Of a DNA stretch of 64,000 bases, positions 36,501 to 46,415 are shown in pieces (position 1 is the first letter of the stretch; every line of letters starts with the position of its first letter). This DNA comes from Oidiodendron maius Zn (taxonomy: Eukaryota > Ascomycota > Leotiomycetes > Myxotrichaceae): NCBI GenBank assembly GCA_000827325.1, contig KN832905.1, forward strand, positions 1-64,000. The letters run 5' to 3'. Made by a program: the position numbers and the translations under genes. The notes beneath the pieces are model-generated. The model searched no databases. It was not told the origin of the DNA and saw only the letters and a list, made by a program, of their open reading frames with translations.

Positions 36501-36570
36501 GCACAGGTTGTAGTCAGGAATCAAGGTGAAACTCAGTGTTATATTAAGTGATGCAGAGACAACTGAAGTA
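36501..36570. repeat. Dispersed repeat copy B (probable LTR-element relic)
   Basis: Matches copy A at 18608 in two blocks, here directly adjacent (AACTCAGTGTTATATTAAG). No coding sequence is attached. Confidence 0.5.
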
Positions 36571-37164
36571 AGAAGAGATTCAGGAGAACTAGAGCCTTTT
36601 ATGCTCAACACTATACACTCAATTGAGTCACCAAATAGGCTCCCACCTGGTTACCTTATAGGCACCGGTAGGCAGCCTAATAGGCAGATGTGTAGTATGT
36701 GTAAATGTGCCTGAAGCCCTAGGACCTAGTCAATAGAAGATATAATTACAAGATTCCAAAACGACAGCGTTGGCATCACATACAGTATATATATCACGAC
36801 TTCCGATAACAGCATGAGAGAAGACGCAGCAACAGGAACATCACGCAAATTAACAGGTAAATTTCTCGTCATATTGCTCGCAGATTGAATATTATCTAAT
36901 CCGCCTATCCCTTTACAGATCCGCAACAAATGAGAAACAGGCTCGACATTACGAAATCCTGATATAGATGGAAGCAACTCAAACCTAGTATTCTTAGAAT
37001 TGACCTCCGTAGAAAATTTGGCAAAATGGCGATATTTGGGGTTTTTAATTCCTGAGTGAGGGAAATCAGAAAAATTTGACGAGGAAAAGTGGTCCTTCCC
37101 CCTAACGTGGGGTCGTGTAGGGACGTAGAGACCGCTTACTGTATGTTCAGCAAAGTCTCACCGG

Positions 37165-37243
37165 TTCACTGGACAATAAAGAAGCGCCCAAACAATATTC
37201 AGTAAAGGTCGAACCCAAACCGCTTCGCAATAGGCATTCAGAA
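37165..37243 (+). pseudogene. Fragment similar to the 3' end of the GDSL esterase gene
   Basis: About 73 bp (37171-37243) match 46163-46235, the last coding part of the GDSL esterase, with around eight differences. The frame gives KQYSVKVEPKPLRNRHSE against KQYSVKAEPKPLRNRHSE. Just upstream, similarity continues weakly with an apparent 1-bp gap. After RNRHSE the two sequences part: the esterase ends in NYI, while here the frame stays open to a TGA near 37450 without recognisable content. It may be the relic of a second esterase copy or a small segmental duplication. Confidence 0.6.
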
Positions 37244-38216
37244 CGCACTGAAATACCTCTAGCAAACCCCATCCTTCCGTCGGCTAGATTTCCGGTTTGG
37301 GTAGTCCAACCGACCAGCGATTCGCCTCTTCGCTCTTTAGCTAGTCACGGCCGACAGGCTTGCGTAGGCCAGTTTATCAGCTCCGCACTGGATACTGTAT
37401 TGTTTTTGGTGGACCGCTTACTTTTAGTCTCGATTGATATAGTCACCTGACCCAAGCCAAAGGAAATGGACACCAATGTTTTGAGTGCATAGCGCAAGTC
37501 AAGGGCATCACTTGTTCGTGGCATGATGCAGTAAATCTTCCGACGTGGTTTATTCTGTTGGAATTTCTGGCCTAATGGGGTAATACGAAAATATTTCCAG
37601 CTCCTCTATGCATTTAAACACGCCGCAAGATGCCCAAGAATACAACGTCAATGCAAATGAAGTCCTATCGTATAACGAGTGCATACGCAGCCAATTCCAG
37701 AGGCATCTCAACTCACTCTAGCCAATATGCGTAGAATTTTACTATTTATCGAGCAAATAATGACGGGAGCTGTGATTTAAGTATCTCTCCCTGGAATTGT
37801 GCCGTATTAGTTTTCAACATATGAGCCCACTACAGGCGTCAAAGAGGTCTAATTTAGCCAATTGACGGAACCCGGCAACCAGCACTAGTTTGAGTTCACC
37901 AGATTAAAAGCAGGCTTGGTCGCGAAAGCTGGAGAATAATTATTCGATGAATTTTAACAGTTACAGTTAACTCCGCTTCCCACTATGATCCAGTCTGGTT
38001 TATACCCCGGATTGTGGAGATAACGTGGCTTCCCTCCGTATGGGAAAGCCGATCTGACACAGCACTAGCCTATCGAAGCGAATCTGCACGGCCCCTCGTG
38101 CTTGGCTTGCTATCAATCCCACTCTACGTCGCGCCTTGATTGTCTTGTTCTTGGCTTGTCTGTGGCTGGCTCCGCTTCCTATCAATCAATATGATTATAT
38201 CGATACAATACTACAG

Positions 38217-40390
38217 ATGCCTTCCAAGACTGCACGTACTAACAATCGTCCCGGCCGCACGTTCTCTGGCTGCCTCACCTGTCGCAAACGGAAAGTGAAA
38301 TGCGACTCTCAATTATCGCCCTGCGGCAACTGCAAGCGGATGAAGCTCTCGTGCAGGGCTTCCTTTTGGACAAATTTTATAGATTCGGCTCCTGCATATT
38401 CAAGGGCAAGACAGGACGTGATGTCCTCTCCTGTTAGCGAGGGTAACACGACATCTCCGCGAGAATTTCAAAGCCCACAATCGGCGGGGGAGGAAGAACC
38501 CGCTCATGCACCTTCCGCGATTGCTATGGGATCGCAGGATAAGATACCAGCAGAACTAGATCAGAATCCGAATGGGGATGCTGAGGATCCTAGGTCACCA
38601 AATATTCCCTGCGATACGACGCAAGTTGGCCAAGTATACAGCGAAGAGATTTTGGCCACTATTGCAAATGGCTTCTTATTCAACACCGGCTGGCATCAGT
38701 TGGACCTGGATGGTTTCGAGCCGTTCCACAATGAATCCTTTTCAGCACCGACATCGCACGAGTTCACCCTCGGAGAGCGACAATTTGACCCCCGTTTGGT
38801 CGAAATGGCGAGTGGTGATCTGATCCCCCTGGAATCAATTGCTTCTTGGCCACAAGCACCTTGCAATTCCTATAACAAGGTCGCTTCACCAACTGAAATA
38901 TCAAACAGCCAAACGTCGATCATGTCAACGGAGCAGCATCTTGCCAATTCCAATGCCGACATCGAGTTATCCCATTTCCAAGAGATTCCTGCCTCATCTC
39001 TAGACACTCTTATCCTCCCCCATCAATTTCCAACGGCGCCGATGAGTACAGAGTCTCCTCTAATCCGGCACTACGAGGCTTTCATGGCAAAGTTCTTAAG
39101 CGTCAAAGACCCGCAATGGAACTTGTACACCTACATGTTACGATCCCCACAAGGATCATCCGAATCACCCTTACGATACAGTCTCTTGGCATGGTCGGCT
39201 TTCCATATCTCGACCCTTAAAAAGAGTTCTCCGCATGAAGGGGCAAGATACTACCATGCTGCTTCAAGTACTGTTAATGATCTGACGAAAGAATTTACAA
39301 ATCCTAATGGGCGCATTATCCTCTCGGAGAGACTTCGCATGCTACTCTCTGCAACATTCTTCCTCTGCTATAGTGATATTATGGCTTGTCAACCAAATCA
39401 ACTATTCGCCAGGATTCGAGCACTGAAAATCGCCATCTCCAGTAATTGGGAGCCCATATATAGTGCGTTGAGTCCCATCACCTCCAGGCTGTTGATCTGG
39501 ATATCATACCTAGAAATTCGAGCATCTTTATGGGGCGGATTGGAGACGAATCCTGATCGTTGTTCCTCTGAAAAGCTTTTACTGGATATGCTATCTGATC
39601 GTGTCTCACTTACCTCGTTCTACACTCGCAGCGGATCATATTTGCAAGAGTGTTTTGGGGAGCAGTATCCCACAAGTGAACTTAACCATGATCTACAGCA
39701 AGAAGCAGGAAACTTGAAATTACTGGACATAATGTCAGTACTTGGCCAGATAGTTACGTTCGAGAGATGGCAACGCAACATGGACTTAGAGAATTCCGGC
39801 CCAGCCTCTGCCATGATGCATGAGTTGCGGATCACAAAAGTTCGCCTCCTACAGGCTGAAATAGCGAGAATACGTGCGGTATATTTGTCTTATCCAATTC
39901 AACTCTGATCATCAGCTAACGCATATAAAAATGCCAGGAGTGCCATCAAGCTTCTCCGACGTCTCACATCCATGCCACTGACTCTATTGACCGCACATCT
40001 TTTCACTGGTTGACGGTTAAGGCGTTATATCTCTCAGCCACCATTCTCTTATCACGACTTCTCCATCCCAACGTCCGCACAGACCGTGATTCACAGGAGG
40101 CAGCATCAGAACTTCTTCGAATCGCCCGTCGCTTACGCAGGACGCGATATCTCCAGACGCCGCGCAGCTTTATCTGGCCACTTCCGATTTTCATTGCGGG
40201 GATCGAGACGACAGACGAACTCTACCAGGATTGGGTAGTAGAATACTTGAGGGAGATGTCGGGATGGGGTAAGAACATGGGATGGGTGAGACGGGTATTG
40301 AAGGGAGTTGTGGAGCGACAGGGGAGGGAAGAGAGGAGGGTAGGGGTGCGCCATGTCATGGAAGATTTAGGATGCGTGATGGTCGTATGA
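38217..40390 (+). CDS. Second Zn(II)2Cys6 transcription factor
   Basis: Two exons, 38217-39878 and 39938-40390, give 704 aa. The start at 38217 (MPSKTARTNNRPGRTFSG) sits just before the zinc cluster; an upstream ATG at 38136 would add a hydrophobic stretch and is less likely. The DNA-binding domain is CLTCRKRKVKCDSQLSPCGNC followed by KRMKLSC, again C-x2-C-x6-C-x6-C-x2-C-x6-C. A long acidic, Ser/Pro-rich region follows, then a C-terminal helical domain (LLIWISYLEIRASLWGG, WPLPIFIAGIETTDE, VVEYLREMSGWG) of the type Fungal_trans_2 (PF11951). Without splicing the protein would end at 39908 and lose the conserved WPLPIFIAGIET block. It lies midway between the two halves of the cluster. Confidence 0.88.
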
Positions 40391-40756
40391 CCTGGAGCTA
40401 TTGTATTGTTATGGCGGCGCTTTAGTTGGCAGACTGTACATATAAAATACCCCGTGAGGTGTGTCTTAGAGATCTTATATGGAGCCCAGTATACGCTTGT
40501 TGCGTATTTCAACTAAATACGGTCACGCTGAATAGTATACACAACCTCAAAGTATAAAATAGGCTCTTTCTCAACTTGGCCTGAAGGATCCACCCATTTC
40601 AACAAAGGTTTTGTAAGGTCCATTACCATAAGTATCTAAACCCAGGTTGCTCCCAATCAGTCAAGTCCAAAAAGTCTGATTGTCGAACCCTGTGATCTGG
40701 GTTGGCAACTGCTTTTTTGTCTCTGCGGTGGTTCTCCCATGAGAGATATATACTAT
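40391..40756. other. Convergent 3' spacer
   Basis: Lies between the regulator (+) and the transporter (-). No further feature seen. Confidence 0.4.
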
Positions 40757-42691
40757 TCAGAATGTGATGTCAGCTTCAATTACACTTAATTTACGCCGAG
40801 CAGGTCCATTTCTATGGATGGAGAAGAGAAGCAATAATAAACAGAACGGATCTTACATCAAGCCAAATTCGCAAACTATCATTAGGGCCATGCTAACATA
40901 AAAGGACCGGAATCCAGTAGGGTAGTTTGGTGACTCGCTTGACAAGAAGAACTGGGGAGTAATTATCTGACCCACGCAGTACCCAATAAAGATCATGACG
41001 GTGATAGTGCTCTTCTTTGTAAAGCCGGCGAAATTTGAGCTGACAAGACTGAGGCAGAGAATAAAAGAAACCGTATTAGTAAATAGCGCGTAGACAGCCC
41101 CAAGTCGAGAGAGCTTATGAGACTTTGGGAGTGCTGTGCACAGTCTTGGTTAGATTGAACATAAATCTTAAAGGACTAGCACTATAGGAAAGACTAACTA
41201 TTCACGAGAATGGCGCCGATCATGGAACAAATGTTGGACAGAATCATGCATATGCAGCGAGAGTTCGGAACATAAGAGCTAATAACACCTCTGATCAAAT
41301 CGTCAGCAAACAAGTAATTATCGGGTATCTAGTTACTTACGCGATTAAAATCGACATCAGCTGGATTGCATGCTCTGGCATTGACCAAATGGTAGCCTCA
41401 AGATTAGTATACCCCAGCCCAGTTAGAATGATTTTATTGAACTTTCTCTAGTTAGATTTTATTTGAAGAACAGGGTCAACAAACATACCGCAGAAAGTCC
41501 GCCACCAGGAATGCATTGTAGAACGGAGATAGCAAATATTAACCAAGCTTGGGGATCCCGAAGGCACTCTAAAGCTTGGTACAGTTTGTACTTTCGATTT
41601 TCTATACCCGTGTGGTTTTGGATAACCTGATAAACTTCAGCAAGGGAGATAACACAAGCGAGAAGACATCTTACTCTTAACACAGCAATCTTTCTTTCCC
41701 GTTCCGTGAAAAACCAAGCTGTCATCGGCGATGTGGGAACGAAAAGGAACAGGACGATTCCCCATAAAACGGTAATAGACCCCCAAACTATAAATAGATA
41801 CTGAATACACGTTAGGATAGTCTCATAGAGCAAAGATTAAATCATACCTGCCAAGTTTCAAGAGCCCCATGAACATGTCCTAGGCCATATGCGATAATGT
41901 CACCAATGAAGCCTCCTACTCCGGCTCCAGCCCACCAGATACACTGGCGGAGCGGCTGCTCTTTGCGAGTATAATATTGTCCAATGAGGATAGTAAATAT
42001 CGGCCCATTAGTACTTTCAAAAACAGCCAAGAAGAATCGGGCAGTTGCAAGGCCAGCAAAATTCTTTGCTCCTGCAGTGGCTGCGACAGAGATTCCCCAC
42101 AGGAAGACCATACCCCCCAACCACTTTCCAATTGGTAATTTTTGCATTAGGATCGAATTTGGATATTCCCAAACAAGGAATCTGAAACCGTCAGCCATGA
42201 AAGGCCACATTCTTTATGGATCCTGATATTTCTCACCCAAAATAGAATATCGATGACGTCCAGCTATACTGCTGTCCTTGAAGATGCTACATGGTAGTTA
42301 GTTACCGATTACATTTCCATTGCCGCATTCTCAGAACGCACTGTATCTTGTAGAAGTCCAAATACTGATGCATTTGAAAGTTGGCCCTTATCAAGGAAAT
42401 TGAGGATGTAAGTGATAGTCAACTATCTTGGTTAGTAATAGCGACTTATACATCTAAATCGCTGTTACTCACCATGGGTAACAAGATTAAGTCGATTTTC
42501 CAGCAAACCCAATTCGCCTCTTTCTGGGTGTATTCAAAAGATTCCGCATCCCCATCAAAAATATCAAGAGCATCATCGTGGTTTCTGGTGGCGACTTTTT
42601 CAGGGGCGATCTCGTCAATTCCGATGTTCGTCTCTACATGAACGATGCCCATAGTACTCTCCACGGTTTCTTTTGCCCCAGGCGACGACAT
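40757..42691 (-). CDS. MFS anion:cation symporter (Dal5-like), multi-intron
   Basis: Start at 42691 (MSSPGAKETVES), end at 40757, with at least eight introns. Deduced order: acidic N-tail, CWKIDLILLPM, then after the first intron LTITYILNFLDKGQLSNAS, GLLQDTHLQGQQYSWTSSIF, FLVWEYPNSILMQKLPIGKW, ATARFFLAVFESTNGPIF, YYTRKEQPLRQCIWWAGAG, WFFTERERKIAVLRVIQNHT, DPQAWLIFAISVLQCIPGGG, and near the C-terminus TVMIFIGYCVGQIITPQFF. These are the helix and loop motifs of the Dal5/Tna1 carboxylate transporter family. The last exon (LSVIEADITF) follows a short intron at about 40806-40850. Divergent from the Ntn-acyltransferase gene, with which it shares a 700-bp promoter. Likely an exporter or importer of a cluster acid. 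Exon borders inside 40900-41460 are less certain. Confidence 0.82.
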
Positions 42692-43385
42692 TTCCGTTTG
42701 AGATATGTATGAGCTAAGGAATCAACACCAGAAATTGAGTAGAGCTAGTTAATTTTCATCTCAGGACATGCGATAGCTCTATTTGTAGCTTCTTCCTTCT
42801 GTGCGCAAGTAGAGATAAGGATAGGCCTTGCTGAGACGGCCCAGGGACGGCCGCGACGGGCGATTTCCGATCAGTCGCCGTGTGCGGGGTACCGTTATTA
42901 TTGATGGCCACTTTTCTGTTTCGTCGGCATGCCCTCCATATTGGGTTTGGAGCTATCTTCAACCGTGTATCACTTAAGTGGGGTCAATTCGTACTACAGT
43001 AATGCTCTTGATGCTGTCAGCAATTGGACCTTCCCGGATCAAGGCATCGCAGCGACGGCAAGAGACGGCAAAGAAGATCCCCATTTTTGGCCGGAAGCAA
43101 AACCCCACCATGCGCCTGGATTACCAGATACAGTCATCAAAACGACGGACTGTAATAGTGCATCCTGGTCGCACTTGGAAGGGGAGTGGGATGCGACTCG
43201 GTTAGGTGACTATCTCCATCTTCGCCCACTACCTATCTTGATCTAGGAGACGAGACAGCGTTAAGAGACGCGGCATATATAAAGCGGATCATGATGCAGC
43301 CAATATAGATGCTGGACGAAAATTTAGAAAGATAAGATAATCGTTTCTTATTCAACCGCCAGTCCTATAATCGATACCCAATCAA
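42692..43385. other. Divergent promoter region
   Basis: Shared by the transporter (-) and the acyltransferase-like gene (+). A 105-codon open frame (42929-43246) has no family signal and is not called. Confidence 0.45.
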
Positions 43386-44757
43386 ATGGGAGAAGCAAGC
43401 ATTCCGCCACCGGCGCCTCTGCCACCTACCTATCAACATGTTGTAGTTCGCGGTCGACCTTTCGACCGTGGATTTTCACATGGCCAACAAGCTAAATCAA
43501 AAATTGAGGCCAACGTTGCACATTATAAGAAGCCCGGAAAGCTTCCACCATGGTAGTAAATCTTTTTCCTCTTGCTCGAATTTGTGGCTTATAGACTCCA
43601 GGGACATTACTTTAAGCTTCATTAATAATGTCTACATCCCAGGCATACAGGAATATTATCCTACTGCTCTGGAAGAGATTCGAGGCATTGCTGAAGGAGC
43701 CGGCATCCCGTTAGAAGATATTGTAATGCTAAATGCCAGATACGATCTGGGCCGATCTCGCGATCCTTTCCGGCGCTCTAAGAATGTAAATGGGGCCGTG
43801 GCCGTGGTGCCTACCACGCGAATCGACATTGCCCCTGAGGATGATGATGCCAATGAGTGCACCAGTACATACTTTTCGCCAAAGAATACCACAAACGGAG
43901 ATGCTATTACGGCTCAGAACTGGGATATGTCGGCCCATCTCTATCTGGCAGACACCATCCTCTACCTGGAAGTCCACCCGGATCCGTCAGAGAACTTGCC
44001 ATCGATGTTTCTTATAACCGAGGCTGGCCAACTGGGCCGCTCTGGGATGAACTCGGCTGGTTTGGGTGTAACGGCTAACTCGCTCATGTCAACCGACGAC
44101 TACTGCCCCATCCCGTATAGAAATGCAAACGGTGATTTTGTCGATGTCAAGATCAAACCGGTTCTACCAATGTCTCTTCTCCGGCGCAAGTATTTGGAAT
44201 GTTCAAACTTCGCAGAAGCCTTACTTGCAGTTAATAACTCACCTCGGCACGTGTCTAACAATCTAACGGTTTCCACGAGCGAGGGATTTGCTATCTGCTT
44301 GGAAATAACCCCTGATCGCATTTACAAAGTTTTTCCAAACATCGATAGCGGCTATCTCGTTCATACCAATCACTTCACACATTTAGGGTTCCAGGCTCGC
44401 TCTGATGTGCGCGATAGATACCCAGGAGGAAGCAGCTGGTTCCGGCTTCAACGCTATGAGATGGCAATACGCTCGTTTCGCAACAAAGAGATATCTGAAG
44501 ATCAAATTATTGCAGGTTTCACTGACCATTTGAGCTTTCCGGAAAGTGTGTGTCAGCATATCAATCCAAATCCGGACACCGGCTCACTGAAGCACCTGCC
44601 TGGGTACCCATACAAAGGACCCAATGCTACTGTAGCTTGTGTTGTGTATAATCTGACGCAAAGGAAGGTGAAGGCGTGCAAAGGGCCGCCGTGTGAGGGA
44701 GTCTTTCAGGAGTTTCATTTAGATCCAGCGAAGCAGTCAAAGACCGTAGAGAACTAA
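43386..44757 (+). CDS. Isopenicillin-N-acyltransferase-like Ntn enzyme (PF03417, peptidase C45)
   Basis: Two exons, about 43386-43555 and 43617-44757, giving about 436 aa. PF03417 enzymes are Ntn proteins that cut themselves before a Cys, which then becomes the N-terminal nucleophile and moves acyl groups between CoA, amide or amine. Evidence: RGRPFDRGFSHGQQAKSKIE (xGxxYExGxxhG entry motif), EEIRGIAEGAGIPLEDIVML, NARYDL, the cleavage region DANECTST with the candidate nucleophilic Cys, then AITAQNWDM and ITEAGQLGRSGMNSAGLGV. Two donor sites (43553 and 43556) give alternative in-frame joins. Penicillin acyltransferase has a C-terminal peroxisome signal; here the end TVEN is not one. With an ATP-grasp ligase nearby, it could form or exchange an amide or thioester of the cluster product. 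Confidence 0.85.
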
Positions 44758-45135
44758 AATGGTTTGCACGGTTATTTAGAATATGTAGAAATTGTGTTAT
44801 GCGTATGAGGATATCGTAGTAGTTATTTGAATAGATATACTGCAAGGTTTTCACATCGTCACTAAAAATTCCTAGAATAATTGTTACGGCATAATCTCCA
44901 GATAAGTAGTAGTACTCATGAATATATGACTCCTTTTCGTTATCTTAGCTTTATCTACCTTTCAAAAGCATATATATATAACGTGCATGTAGCGAGCCGG
45001 CCGGCTCGTCATACATGCACGTTACCGTGTCAGTCCCCCACTCTTCTTATTTATTCTGCACATCATATTGCTAGTGGCCCGCAACTACATCCTTCTCAAT
45101 CTTCAGAGACACTCGATACTCAAAGTGTGAAGATC
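44758..45135. other. Spacer
   Basis: Promoter region of the GDSL esterase; AT-rich around 44960-44985. No other feature. Confidence 0.4.
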
Positions 45136-46249
45136 ATGAGCATGTCACATTTGTACGATCAGTTCATTCTATTCGGGGACTCGACAGTCCAATTGATGGT
45201 CCGTCACTACAGTGGCTTTTCCCCCCAAGCTGCTCTTCAAGAAGGTGCAGTCCAGACTCCGTAGCCTTTATTACTACTAACTGACATATTGTAGCGTATA
45301 TACGTCGCTTGGATGTCGTTAACCGTGGGTTTGGGTTTGTTCATTACCATTTCACACGCTCCCGCAATGTTTTGGTTTTGTGATAGGGCTGACCGCACTC
45401 TACTTTTCTCCTAGTGGCTACAATACAAATGACGCACTTCAAGTTCTATCTCGGATTATCCCAAATCCGTCCCACACAAGACTAGGCTTCTTTGTATGTC
45501 TTTTGGCTATTCTATTGGTTTTAGAGTGTAGTAGCAATCTAAGAAAGAAACAGCTGGTGGCACTCGGCACGAATGACGCCGTACTTCCGCCATATCCCCA
45601 TCACGTTACGCTCTCACAGTATCGTGCAAATCTCATATCTATTCTCACCCATCCCGCCCTTCTGGCACACAAATCTTCGCCTCTACGGCTAATTCTAGTG
45701 ACCCCGGCCCCTCTCCATGAGTGCCAGAGTCTAGAAACCGATCTCAAAAAGGGTTTTGAAGGAGCTCGTAGGGCTGAGGGTAATACGGCATTATATGCAC
45801 AGGCTGTAAGAGACGTGGGCGGTGAGCTGGGAGTTCCAGTGTTGGATCTATGGAAACTGGTAGACGAGGACTCAAGGAAGAATTGCCAAGGAATTCAAAG
45901 TGAGAATAACGAGAGATTTAGAGCGTACTTTACTGACGGTAAGGCCCATCTTATATGTATTGCTTTCCAGAGCTTGACGCTCTCAAAGCTCGGAGAGTGA
46001 ATAGAGGTCTATTTTTCGACTGACATGTTTATAGGCGTCCATTATAATAGGAGAACATACGAGATTTTCTTCAAAGGTATATTAGATATCATTGAGCAAT
46101 CTTGGCCAGAAAAGGTTCCAGATAAGATAGAATGGGTATTTCCGAGGCGGGACCAGTTGTATTCGGACGAAAACGAAGCACTGAAACAATATTCAGTAAA
46201 GGCCGAACCTAAACCGCTTCGCAATAGGCATTCAGAAAATTATATATAA
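45136..46249 (+). CDS. GDSL esterase, isoamyl-acetate-hydrolase (IAH1)-like
   Basis: SGNH hydrolase cleaving or forming small esters. Four introns are inferred. Block I is QFILFGDSTVQLM at the N-terminus with the nucleophilic Ser. VVNRGFGGYNTNDAL forms across the second intron. Block III is VALGTNDAVLPPYPHHVTL; an intron from about 45495 (GTATGT) to about 45560 (AACAG) must be removed to give GFFLVALGTNDA. LILVTPAPLHE follows, and the block with the catalytic Asp/His is FTDG joined to VHYNRRTYEIFFKGI, where HL or HF is usual for IAH1 proteins; the aligned V-H keeps a His. The tail ends NRHSENYI at 46249. A near-identical tail fragment sits at 37171-37243. The gene converges on the PrpF-PrpD gene with only 166 bp between stops. 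Confidence 0.8.
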
Positions 46250-46415
46250 TTGATACATTTGAAAGAGACGCGCGGTCGGTCAGATATTTTGAAGTTTTGC
46301 CCGTAGGTAGATCCATAAAACATACAGGCAAGATATAGACTCGACCAATATATCATTACTAGGTATGAGATATTGCTATCTGTATCGCATTGTAATCCCT
46401 TCCTTGATTGTATTC

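Larger units (their letters stand above)
35232..38216. other. Three-kilobase spacer with repeat and gene debris
   Basis: Holds copy B of the dispersed repeat and a fragment resembling the 3' end of the GDSL esterase gene (both listed). Many short frames (35593-35895, 35959-36174, 36726-36977) have no family signal. It splits the cluster in two. Confidence 0.5.

Noticed and set aside
42929-43246. 105-codon frame between two divergent genes
   Set aside because: It sits in a shared promoter and shows no homology signal.
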